From Aselliscus stoliczkanus (taxonomy: Eukaryota; Chordata; Mammalia; Chiroptera; Hipposideridae), in assembly GCA_033961575.1 (NCBI GenBank), contig CM066733.1:139426421-139490420 (forward strand): a stretch of DNA of 64,000 nt. Direction: 5' to 3'. Shown here piece by piece: positions 12,530 to 25,200 of the stretch. Position 1 is the stretch's first letter. Each line of letters starts with the position of its first letter. The notes under the pieces are model-generated. The model was not told where the DNA came from, made no database searches, and saw only the letters and a list, made by a program, of their open reading frames with translations. Both the position numbers and the translations under genes were made by a program.

Positions 12530-13235
12530 GCACAGACAGCCACCCCTCTCGCGCCTGGGATTCCTTGATCAAGCCCCGCCCCCCAGGGGGTGGGACCAGC
12601 CCCGCCGTCCGAGAGCTTCTCGCGATCGCTGCGACTGCGTGAACGTCGCGTAACTTCCGGCCGCGACCCTCCAGCGCTTCGGTGATTGGTCCGTGTCCGC
12701 GGCCTGCGCTGCGTCACTTCCGTCCCGGGTCCTCGGCTTGCACGTGTGTTGCGGCCTCAAGGCTCCGCCGGGCGCTGTGTCTTGGTGGCGCTCAAGACTC
12801 AAGGTGTCACCTCCCCCGGGACCCCGGGAGTGCAGCCACCACTGTTTGCGTTGAGCGCCCCGCGGCTGCGACATGGTGAGCGATGCTCGTCTCGGGGGCG
12901 CTCTGGGTTTGCAGAAGCGAGGCTGGTTCCTTAGGGCCTGGGGCTGGGAGGGCTTGTCCGGAGGTGCGGGGAGGCGGCGTGCTGCGCAGTGTCCCGTATG
13001 GGCGACCCTCGGCACCCCGGCATCCTTTGCGGGTTAGAGGAGGTCTCCCCCCACCCAGCGCCTTCCTGGGGACCAGAGAGAATGGCCGCCTCTTTGTCCC
13101 GAGTGACACGGGTTCTGAAGCCGCGCTGTGCTTCCTGCGGTCGGGTGGAGAGGGGATTGGCCCAGGGTTTTCCAGATGTTAGAGTGACAGGTGCCTGCCC
13201 ATCTGGTGGCTCTGGGTTAGGGGGCTAAAGGGAGA
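12530..13235 (+). promoter_or_regulatory. LTV1: CpG-island promoter of LTV1
   Basis: CpG dinucleotides are dense here and rare on both sides, and no TATA box is seen. Candidate sites include a TCTCGCGA motif (12618-12625), ETS-type CTTCCGG and CTTCCG cores near 12654 and 12717, and an E-box CACGTG near 12741. This is the architecture of a housekeeping promoter. Transcription probably starts in the roughly 150 bases before the ATG at 12873, but the exact start site cannot be read. Confidence 0.85.
12873..12875 (+). CDS. LTV1: LTV1 exon 1 coding part (start codon only)
   Basis: The ATG is followed at once by the splice donor GTGAGC (12876). Codon 2 (Pro) begins exon 2. This start was chosen because the protein then begins MPHRKKKP, as in the family. 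Confidence 0.93.
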
Positions 13236-16200
13236 GTCAACGTTTTGGCCCAAAGCAAGGTGGCTTATGCAACTGGAATGATGCTCTCTCAGTGGAGCCA
13301 AATAAACATCCAGAAAGGGATGATGAATCTTAATTTTTAGCTGAAGCGTCATGGTTTCGAATAGTAGTTGGTACGGGAAGCGTGTACTCCGCTTGCCCCT
13401 GGCTGCCCCAGATTTTCTGGTGGGAGGCTCCTTGTCATTCTGAGTCAGCCTCTCAGGGACCTTCTCTGAGCACCCAGTCTAAAGTTCATCCTGAACCATT
13501 TGCACATCACTGTGTTTTGTTTTATTTCCTTTCTCCTGCAACCTTTTTTTTTTAATTTGAGAAGAATGGGGACTTGTCTGACTTCCCCAGTGGCATATCC
13601 CCAGCACCCCTAACCAGGTCTACCTACAGACTGGGTGCCCACAAATGTTAGTTGGAGGAAGGTAAGTATCGATTTTCTAGCACATAACACGCAGCCGCTG
13701 TTGCCTTCCCTAGAAGTGTAGGTTTCAAAAATCTGTTGATCTGTCACCTAACGTATTGAAGATGCCTTACATGGACTATGATACTGTTCACTGTTTTTTT
13801 TTGGTTCTGTTTTAATGGCTTGTTCTGATTCTGTCCTTTGAAGCCTCACAGGAAGAAAAAGCCCTTTATAGAAAAGAAGAAAGCCGTGTCGTTTCACCTG
13901 GTCCATCGGAGCCAGCGAGATCCTTTAGTAGCAGATGAGACTGCACCCCAGAGGGTTCTGTTGCCTACACAGAAAGTAGGTCCTGTTCTTTAGCCAATAA
14001 GTTTATAGGTGCACTGTTGGTAGTTTTAATAAATTAAATTAACGAGTTGCCATTCTCAGATAACTGATCTGGGAAACAATTGATGACTTAATTTTCAGTA
14101 AATGTGCTGATTTTTACACTATGCATACGCGTATTTATGTATTTTACTTTTTAAGATTTTACTGGGGAATTGAGGGAGGGAATAGCATTGGGGAATCGGG
14201 GAAGGGGAACAGACAAGTTTCTGTCCTTTTGTTCTTCAGTCTAGTTGTGGAGGACATGGCTTCATTGCGCTCTTTCCGTCTGAGGCAGATCGGCCACTAG
14301 CTATTGGATGGCCGTGCATGGCAACTCATGCCGGCTGCGAACCACTAATGATAGCTTCACGGCAGCCCACTTCAGCCCCGCTGCAGCCTACACCATCACC
14401 AGCGACACACAGCAGCCTAGCTCCAGGTTGAACTATTGTTCCCAATCTTAGCTGTAGAGGGTGCAAGGTCACTGGCCCATGTGGGATCCGAACCGGTAGC
14501 CCTGCTGCTCAGAGGTTGCGCTCCCAAGCCAACACTGAAACCAACGAGCCACTCGGCCGGCCCTATTTTTTATTTTTTTTTTAAGATTTTATTGGGAAAG
14601 GGGAACAGCCTCGTTGTTGTCCTATAGTCTGAGTTTTGGAGGATGCAGCTAGCTCAGCTCCAAGTCCAGTCGCCATCTGGCCACCCCTTGGCAGCTCATG
14701 GCCGCTCAGCTCAAGGTGCCATGTTCAATCTTAGTTGCGGGTGGGCACAGCCCACCATCCCATGCAGGATTCAAACCGGCAACCTTGTTGTCAGGAGCTC
14801 TCACCAGCTGAGCCATCCTGCCATCTCTTGGCAGCTCAACAGCAGCTCAGCTCAGGCACAGCTCACTGGCCCCATTTGGGACTCGAACCTGCAACCCTGT
14901 TGCTCAGAGCTTGCACTCTTAACCAACTGAGCCACTCGGCAGCCCTGTGTATTTATTTTGATTGAAAGGATAAAGCATCTTCATTTGAGATGTTTAAGTG
15001 AGTAAATGGTAAATATTTACTCAACCATCAGCCAAACACTGGATGATGTTATTTAGGGTACAACCAATTGCTCAATCTCTGCTTTCCCAAAGATTCTTTA
15101 ATTTCATAACCACAACCTGCATTTTGCCTCCTGGTCACTCATCTCATGAAATGTAAAACATTGAAATTCATGAGTTAGCTTTAGCAAGTGCCAGGGAACC
15201 TTCAAAAGGTTGATTTGGTAATATATCAGACAGGATACCTGCTAAGTGTGGGTAATGTGAAAGGCAGTGTTGGGGAACATTGGCCCTATTTTGTTTTTCA
15301 GTAGAGTAAGCTTGTGTTGTGTTGAGAAGTTTCTTTGTATATAAATACAAGAAATTGTACTTAACCTTTCAAGGCCCCCTAGTCTTTTTTTCTAACCCTC
15401 CAAGTACACAATAAAACAAATTGTGTGTCTTGGCTTTCATTGTTGCACAGAAATGTCTAGTGGAAGGAAGAATTGTTTTCTTTCCATCTTAATTTTATGT
15501 GGCACAATGGTTTAGCAGCTCTGTGTTCCTTGAGTTTGTCAAGAATGCGTTGTCTCATTCCTATCAGCAGAGTATTCATGTGCCATCTACCTCCTGTTCT
15601 GAAAGCCATGCTCACTGGAAGGGTCCTATGCCTTATCCTTGAAGGAGGTACTGATTCGCTTTTGTGGATTTTCCTAGATAAACGATGAAGAAAGGCGAGC
15701 AGAACAGAGGAAGTATGGGGTGTTCTTTGATGATGACTATGACTACCTGCAGCACCTGAGGGAACCCTCTGGGCCCTCGGAGCTAATTCCCACGGGTACC
15801 TTCGGTGGACCCAACAGGGAAGATGAAAGCGAAGAAACTTCAGTAATTTCGGTAAGACTTTTCAACAATTTAAGTGTAAGAGAGAATGGGTGGGGGTGAG
15901 TGAAAAAAACACAACCCACTGTTTTTAAATCAATGTAACTGTTTGTGGCAGGAAATAGTGTCAGTCTGAGGAGCACAGATAGGCCAGGCCCCCACTGAAA
16001 GTTGTACGTGTGTGCACACATACGCGTGTACAGTCGGAGAGTAGACCACCTGTTCTCCGGTGGCAATTGTCAAAAATAACAGCCTTTAATAGAGTGAGAA
16101 TTTTTGATAGATGTAGTCATGTTAGATAGGTCTTTTCAGTAGAAGAAAAGCAACTGATGTTCCATATGTAAACAGCTTAACTGTTGCAGCCTTATATAAG

Positions 16201-19200
16201 CTGTTCTAAAATAGAACTTAACTTTTGTGGAATGTTCAGATCTTTAACACTGAAAAGCTGCACGCTAATCATCATCAGAGAGAATAGACGCAGTAGTTAT
16301 AATGAAATGTCTGAACAAAAATGCAGTTCACTTGAATACTTTCAATACTTGAATCTTCTCAGTACATATAAAAGCACATATTTACATGAAGTTAGTGCTA
16401 CCGATTTAAATTCTGTTTTTCCCCATTTATGTTAAGGACACCCATATGTTGCATGCCTTTGTTTTCGTGTTATTTAGTATTAGTATAAATTTCTCTGTGA
16501 AACTTTTATATCACCTGGCACTTAAAAAAAGGAGACAGTCACTTATCTGGTTTATTGACGAAAGGGAAGAGAGAAACGGCACCAAGTTTCCCTCCTCCTC
16601 ATCCTCCAGTCCTGCCATGGTCCAGACGGTTTTCCCCCCAGTGAAGATGTGATCATAGATCCTCCAATCCATAGCTTGTTGCTTAAGGAGAGTTAAAAGG
16701 GTTATATTTTAGAGTATCATCTCAAAAGAGGTAATAACTGCAGCTGTTTGCTCACCAGGCCATAGCTCTCTCTTAAGGCCACACACCCCCTACCACATCC
16801 CTAAACCAATGTACTCCTTCTTCCCCAAGGCTGTGAGATCAATAGAACGGTACTTATTGACTCACTTCCTTCTACAACCAATGGAGGAATGGGTGCAGGG
16901 GATGGGGAGAGGGGTTCCAGTAGTGGCTCAACTTCTTGATCTTACAGAGGAAAGACTTAATATAAGTCCTAACATTCTTCTGGCTGAATTGTATTGACAG
17001 TACAAGATTAGCTTTTATTCCTTAATGCATTTTGTGTGACAGTAATCGCTATCTGATTGGCTTTTTAACAGAATAAAGCTCTTAACTGGACACTTCAGTG
17101 ATGTTTATAAAGATGAGTGAATTATGTTTAAAAACAAAATTTCCTTTGGTTTTCAGTAGCGTGATGCAAAAATCTAAATGAGTTCCATGTGCTTTTTTTT
17201 TTAAACCTTACAGTAACATGTAACCACCAAAATGGAATAAACCAGAAAATTTGAATATGCCCTAAAAACAGAAAGTAAAGCAGTGTAGAAAGGCAGTTCA
17301 AAAAATTAGTACTGCCTGAGCAGTCCCTGATTTTCACAAGGAAGGCAGGTGCTGTCATAGTATAAAGCAGCTGGGCAAACTCAATATATTTAGTAACTAC
17401 TGTATCCAATAAAAAGAATTAACATTCCTCTTTTCAAAAAAAGGAATCGCTCTCTAAACTCTAATTCTGTATGCTTCTTTGTTTCTCAAGATTTGAAAAC
17501 AGTCTCCAAAGGTAAATTCACTAAATACAAGGTAATCCTCCCCTTTTTTAACCCTTAAATTCCAAGGATTAATAATCACAAAACGATCTTTTAAAAAAGA
17601 CCACATATATATTTTACCACAGTTTTTAAAAATTAATAATGTAATATGCCCAAAATCATTAAATTATGCACTTTAAATGTGTGAATTATCTGTGGTAAAC
17701 CTATTTGTTTTTTTAAACAAAAAGGACTCACAGCAGATAAACAGATCTTTGCCTATGTTTATGCCGCCAAGAAACTCACTTTGGAAGCCTTAACAGCTTG
17801 CTAGGTGTGCATTCCCATATGTAACCTTTACTCATGCTCTTTTTTTAAGATTTTATTGGGGAATTGGGGGAAGGGAACAGACAAGTTGCTGTCCTTTTGT
17901 TCTTCAGTCTAGTTGTAGAGGATGTCGCTTCATTGGCCCATGTTGGTATATTATCATTGCGCTCTTCCTGGGTGAGGCAGATTAGTCGCCAGCCTCTGGA
18001 CGGCCGCTCACTGTGGCTCTTGGCAGCTCACACTGGCTGCCAGCTGCTCACTCTGGCTGCCGGCTGCTCAGTCTGGCTGCCGGGCACTCACTGTAGCTTA
18101 TGGCAGCCCACTGCAGCAGGAGCTGCAGCTACGCCGTTATTGGCGACTCACAGCAGCCCAGCTCCAGTTTGAGCTGTTGTTCACCATCTTAGCTGTAGAG
18201 GGCAGTGTCACTGGCCCTCATATGTGGGATCCAAACCGGAGCCCTGCTGCTCAGAGCTGGCATCCCAAGGCTGCTCTTAACCAACGTGCCACTTGGCGGG
18301 CCCTACTCATGCTAGCCTTCCAATTCTGTGTGCTCTGTCTGAGCCAGTAATAGGGTACATCTCAGCTTCACACCTGCTACTCACCTGAGGATTGGGAGTG
18401 GATGGTGAGGCACACAGAAATGGTAACATGGGTGGTGACCCTCACATTATTAACTATTTGGTTGAAAAGATGAAACTAAAGTATAAGGACCAGTCAGAAA
18501 ATACGTGCCAGCACACACTGAAGTCGATTGTGTGGTGTGAAGAATGGGGGGAGTTCACACCATGTTCTAGGACAGTAATCAAGGAGAGCTTCATGGAGGC
18601 AGGAGGCACTGAGCTGGCCACTGAAGGGTGGGTTCTATCCAAGAGAGGGGAAGGAAATTCCAGCCAGAAAGGACAGCAGGTAGTATTGTGAATCGTAGTG
18701 TCCGGCACATGTGTGTTCCATAAATTGCTCTGAATCAGTGTATGATTTGAGGAGCTGGACTTGATTTACATAGAGGTCCTGTTACTGAGTTACAGTAAGA
18801 CATTTGGATACATAGAGTAGGCTTTGATTTTACAGAGTCTTAAAAATTCTGCAAGATCACATAAATATCAAAGGAGTTTAATCTGCTAGTGATATGAAGG
18901 TTGGATTAGGTGTAGACAAGCTAAGCAGTGATTGCAGTAATCTATGCCCTGATTAACCATGTGTAAGACGGTGCCCAAAAGACTGATATGAAATCACTGT
19001 TTACAAGCGAGTTCAAAGGGATATAGGGATGGAAAGGAATGTTTTATGACCACCCTAGGATTTATGACAACTAATTCACAGAACGGCTGTACCATTACAG
19101 AGATTAGGACATTATCTCTGTCTAAGAGGGAAAAAATTTTGTTTTGGAACTTGAGAGTGGCGTTGCATGACCTGGATTTGAATCCCCAAACCTCACTTAA

Positions 19201-22200
19201 CCAATTTCAGGCAGGCAGTCCATTTAATGTTTCATAGCTTTTGTCTCCCTAAAACATGCTGATTCCTCAAGGAGTTGTGAGGATGCAGTGGAGTAATATC
19301 CTGGAGAGAATTTTGTGAAGTGTTGCAGGAAAGTTGCTTTTGAAATGATGATGGAATATAGAGATACTTCAAAAGTTAAAACTGTAGCACACATGAGAGG
19401 GAACCCAGAAAGCAGTTGTACCAGTTCCCTAGGATTGCCGGAACAATTGACCACAGATTCCCACTGGTGGCTTAAGATGATAGAAATATATTCTTACGAT
19501 TCTGGAGGCCAGAAGTCTGAAATCTTTTTAAAGCTTTTGACAGGTCTGGTTCGGTCTTAGGGGCTCAGGAAGAACCTGTTCCGTGCCTGTCTCCTAGCTT
19601 TTGATGACTGCTGGCAATCCTTGGTGTTCCTTGGTTTGTAGATACATCACTCTGATTTTCTCCATCTCTTCATGTACCATTCTCACCTGTGTGTCTTCAT
19701 GTGTTCACATGGCCTTCTTACAAGAACATACCAGTCGCTGGATTAGAGCCCACCAGCATCCTGTATCACCTCTCCATAACTAATTACATCTACAGGGATC
19801 CTATTTCCAAATAAGGCCACATTCTGAGCTGGGCAGACATGAATTCTGGGGGGACACTTTTCAACCCAGCCTAGCAGTTCGGAAGTATTGCTAAATAAAA
19901 ACCTAACCATTGTGTAATTTCTTTTTCAAGACCACTGGAATTAAGTTGCCTTCATCAGTGTTTGCATCAGAGTTTGAGGAAGATGTTGGATTGTTAAATA
20001 AAGCAGCTCCTGTTTCAGGTGTGTTTCATTTCTTTGCCTTTTCAAGTGAATAGAATTATTTTACAAAAAGAAACAGCAATGATACAGAGTTTCGTTGTTT
20101 CCTGATAAAGTATTGAAACAATTGAGATGTGTCTGAATTCAGATTGAGATCATTAGAAAGGGATGAATGTGATGGGCATCCTTTTCTTTTATCGCCATCA
20201 AATTCTTAGTCTTTGAAGTTCCTATTTGGAGAAGAAAGCGGGAAAATTATTTTTGGTGATTTAGTAGGGGAATTTGAACCTTGACCTAACCTCTCAGTAA
20301 GCCTTACGTACGTATAATTTTTTTGTTTCTTTAGCTGAGCCATCCTGCCACCTGTTGGCAGCTCAGCGGCTGCTCAGCTCAGGCCGGGCATCCAACCGGC
20401 AACTCTGTTGCTCAGAGCTCAGCTCGCACTCTTGAGCGAGTTCTTAACCAACTGAGCCACTTTGCTGGCCCACCATATAGTATAATCTTGAAAATGTTAC
20501 TATGTTAGCTTTTAGAAGTTCTTCCAAGAATATGGAAGTAGTATACAGAAATCCAATTCTACCATTTACTCCAAATACATTGAAAAATTACCTCTTCTTT
20601 TTTCAATACCAACATTGTATTTTAGAATAAACACAAAAGTCCACAGAAGTGATGTTTGGTATTTTCTCCTAAGTTGCCTTAATTATTGAGTTACACTTGC
20701 CATACATTTATTTATTAATTCTACAGATCTTTGAGTTGCCACTCAAAGCATGTGACAGGATCTTGAGTTAAACCAAAATAAAGCATGATCGCTAACCTAA
20801 AGGAATTTACTATCAGTTGGGAAAGATAGACAATAAATGGGAAATTACAATTACAGTACAAATAAATAAATGATGAGGCATCAAACCAACCTTGGGGTGC
20901 TAGGCAAGGTGTCCTAGAGAAAATGATGTCTAGGTTGATTTCTCAGGTCGAAGTTAAGCAGGTGGATGAAGGAGGGTGGGGTGGGAAGGAGTGGATGCTC
21001 CCGACAGAGGACAGTGTGGCAAAGCAGAACATGAATGTAGGAAACACATTTTAGCATACCCGAAATGAAGGGGAAAGATTACTATGAGATGAGGCTCAAG
21101 AATCAAGCAGTGGCCACGTCATAAGGCTGTTGGAAGCCATGTCAGTATACAGGTTTCAACCTAAAACGTTTTCTTGGGCTCTGCAGTATTGTTACTTGTA
21201 GACGAACATAGCTGAAGAAATAGGTTGGGATGTACTAAAATGTTATAGTCTGAAAAAATAAGGTTTAATAGGCTACAAATACTTAATTTCAGGTACTTCT
21301 AACTGCTAAGAGTTAATTCTAACAGGTGAATTTGAAGCCCAGTTTCTTCCTGCAAATCAAAGCTTTGAATTTTGCTCAACAGTCACAGTTTAATATTGTA
21401 GATCCATAATGGAAGGGTTTTCACCAGTGCTTATTGAAACCGGAGGGATTTCTTTTCCTTTTTTATTTTCTTGTAGTCATCCATCTCTATTTCTTGCACT
21501 TAGACTGAACTTCTTCAAGTTCTTAATCATTCTTTCATGCTCAATACATAGAATCTGGCATACTAGTATAATAGGTACTAAGATTATGTTAAGTGAAAGA
21601 AGGAGGCTTTCTTGGGAATTGTTATTCAATCTCTCTTTTCTCTCTAGGACCTCGGCTGGATTTTGATCCTGACATTGTCGCAGCTCTTGATGATGATTTT
21701 GACTTTGGTAATCCAGATAATCTGCTTGAAGATGATTTTATCCTTCAGGCCAATAAGCCCACAGAAGAGAAAGAGGGAATGGATAGACGGTATGTGTGGT
21801 TTGTTTTGAAGCAGGAATGACCTGACTGTTGATTCTCTAATAGAGTAACCATAGAACGTTACAGCTGAAAGAGACTTTTGAGAGCATTTAGTCTGAGAGT
21901 TCTGTATTTCAGAGCAGAAAATGTGAGACTTGAGGTCTTTACAAACCATCAGCAGGTGGGGCTAAAGTGCAAGTTGCCTGACCGCTTGTTCATTCCTTTT
22001 CCAAACGTACCAGACGGTCAAGCAGCACAGCTGTTCCTGCCTAAACAATAATCCTCCCTCAAATACCCTCAAATTTCACTTGTGTAAAGTCATTGGATTC
22101 TGTTGTTTTTCAAGTTGTTTTGACAATTTATGACTGACTTTAGGAAATCTGAGGCTGAAGATGGCAGTGAGTGGGACGATGTGGCAGACGAGAAGGAAGG

Positions 22201-25200
22201 AGGTAGTGATGATGATGATGATGATGATGATGACGACGACGACGACTATGACTCCGCGGGCTCATTATCAGATGAGGATATGTCTGTCCCTGCAAAGGCT
22301 CCTGGGGCTTTAGAACACCACTTGTTCTGGGAAGAGGAAACGAAAAGTCGCTTTACTGAGTATTCTATGACCTCCTCAGTCATGAGGAGGAATGAACAGC
22401 TGACCCTGCATGACGAGAGGTTTGAGAAGGTAAGGTCCCCATTTAGGGGCCCTTTAACACTAGTTCTTAGTAAATTTTATAGGACATTGGAATCCAAAGC
22501 TAGAACTTTCAGCATTAGAAACAGCCTCTTTTATTAAAACAGACCGTAAAACCACCCTAATTTTAATTCTGGAAAGAATGTATACAGTTCACAACATAGC
22601 TTATCAAACCTCCTGACTTTGCTCTTAGAATGCTGACATTTTGACTCCACATCTCTCCAGTCACAGTCCCCAAGATTATGCTGTTTCCCTCAAGCATTGG
22701 CTTAAGCATAAACAAAATTCCATTTCTTTCAGTTTTGTGTGTATGTATTTTGCTCACTGATATATTCCCAGGCCCAAAGTGGTGTCTGGTATTTGGTAGG
22801 ACTTTAAACTGTGAACTGTTCAGTAAATGATGGGCGGATGGATGGATGGATGGATGGATGGATGGATGGATGGATGGATGGCTTTCTTCAAGGTGAATCT
22901 AACGGAAAGGTTCTAACTTTGCTGTTTTTTAAGTAAGTACTAATTTCCCTCTTCTCCGAAAGAACTAGGCAAACTGTTACCACAAATACCCTCACTTCAG
23001 GAGTTACATCACCCCCTACCTACTCTTACAAAGTCTGACAGTATAAATAGCATTTGAATAAAAGAAAACGTCATCTAAACAAAAATGAAATTTGTACATT
23101 AGTTTGCATAACCAGTGAGTTTGAAAGTATTTGTAAAATACTCTGAGGTAAAGATTTCTGCCTAGCATTTTGCTCTCCTAGCTGAACAGAATAACTGCCT
23201 TTCATTGTCATATTAAATGCAGCCCATTTTCATTCTGAATGTAAGTCTTAAAGTGCTGGGGACAATGTCTTCCACATCATGTTTTTATGGTGCTAAGTCC
23301 TGTCTAATATTTTAATGGTAGATGTGATCTCATGGCTGTGCTTATGTTATGTAGGAATAAAGCTAATGTAAATGCTGCAGTCGTAATGAATATATTCATT
23401 TTCATGGTATTTTGTCTCTTTATATTCAAGTTTTATGAGCAGTATGATGATGATGAAATTGGAGCTCTGGATAATGCTGAATTGGAAGGTTCCATTCAAG
23501 TAGACAGCAGTCGCTTAGAGGAAGTTCTGCATGACTACTACAAAGAGAAGGCAGAGAAGTACGGTGACTTTTCCTTGTTTATCTGCTTTTTTTCGTTTTC
23601 AAATAAAGTCTGTAATTGTACAAGTGAACTGCATCACCCAGTCAGAATCCATATTAAGAAGATAGTACATTTTCTGTAACCTTTGGTTCACATTTTTATA
23701 TTAAGAGCTCTGAAGCTGAATATAAAAGTTGGTGGGGACATACTGAGAACCACTTTCTCTAAAACTTGGTCCTCAGAATCATGATGGGAGAGCTGAGGGT
23801 TACAATGGGAAGTTCAAGGTCACATTCCGCTTAAGAATGAGATGACGCTCCCAGCCTCTTGGACTGAGAAATTACTCTGATTTCTAAGTGTATATACTTT
23901 TAATTTTCCTGACATGCCAGGCGTTCTGAGAAGTAGATATTTATGACTTATAGAAAGATAAGAGTTTGTCTCTCCAGCCAGATTAGTATAGCTTTCCAGC
24001 CAAATAATTTGGTGAATCATCACCCACATTAAGGTGATTTATCTGGGATATGTAATGAGATGTTTACATCTGCTAGGAAGGACTGACATTCCACGATCAC
24101 TGTCATATGCAGATCCTACAGCAGGATAAAGGCTGCATACTTTAAGTGAATTATTTGAATACTTTGGAGAGACAGATGGGCTAATGCTTTTTGAAGCTTT
24201 GAACAAGATTGTTTTAGGAAAGCTGCTATTTTGTTTAATGTGTTACATCCTTGCAAAGATGCAGACAGATTTTTTCCTTCCTGTCAGCAGAATGAGCATC
24301 CAAAACCTGCTGAAAGGGAGAGGTAGGGCTAGATACAGCTAATTTTGAGAGGTACTGAAAGACAGATCATATGAGTATGTGAGTTTTTAAAAATGCTGTT
24401 GTTTCCATAGTTCTTTAAGTGCAGTTTGACATATGTCATATTGGGTGGTGTTCTTATTTTCCCTTCCTCTGCCTCCATTTTTGAAAACTCATTCAAAAGT
24501 TGTGTGAAACTGACTACTCTTGAACCCTTGGAGGACCAGGACCTGCCAATGAATGAACATGATGGGTCTGAGGAGGAAGAGATTGTTACTGTGGTTCTTG
24601 AGGAAGTCAAAGAGAAGTGGGATTGTGAATCCATTTGTAGTAAGTATCTTGATGTCCATAAAAGTACTACAGTAATTTTAAAGTATTAAATACATCACCT
24701 TTTTGAAAAGGTACATATTTTATGAAAATAACTTGGAAAAAGAAATATTCCTATTTTTAAGAGAGATTCCATTGTTATTGTGAACTATGAAGACACCACA
24801 ATTGGGAAAATAGTAGGAAATTAGTGTTTTGCTGAACTGAAAGTGTACTTATTTATGATTTTTTTTTTTTTAGGCACATACTCCAATTTATATAACCATC
24901 CACAACTTATCAAGTATCAACCAAAGGTAAATCCTGATGTCTTGAGCTATTCGAAATATGCAATGCAGGAAATGAAGTGTACAAATTACTTTCTTATGGT
25001 GACTTTAGTGGCTACCAACACCATTAGGAAAAGCAGCAACAGTGTATCATAAAAGAGCTGTTTTTCAGTAGGAATGGGAAATAACCCTAATGCTATTTTT
25101 GTCTTTATTTCAGCCCAAACAAATCCGAATATCTTCTAAAACAGGCATACCTCTCAATGTCTTACCTAAGAAAGGCTTCACAGCAAAGCAAGCCGAGCGA

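Larger units (their letters stand above)
13976..15677 (+). other. LTV1: LTV1 intron 2 with two nested/adjacent SINEs
   Basis: GT-AG intron of 1.7 kb. Two minus-strand SINEs occupy 14148-14946. The rest is unique sequence. Confidence 0.9.
15852..19930 (+). other. LTV1: LTV1 intron 3
   Basis: 4.1-kb GT-AG intron. It contains a full-length SINE (17839-18304), an ancient repeat at about 18540-18910 and a second old interspersed repeat at about 19430-19890. No coding exon is recognised between. Confidence 0.9.

Noticed and set aside
12569..13015. 148-codon minus-strand open frame over the LTV1 promoter
   Set aside because: High-GC CpG islands lack stop codons by composition. It is rich in Pro/Arg/Gly with no domain, and overlaps other random frames in the same place.
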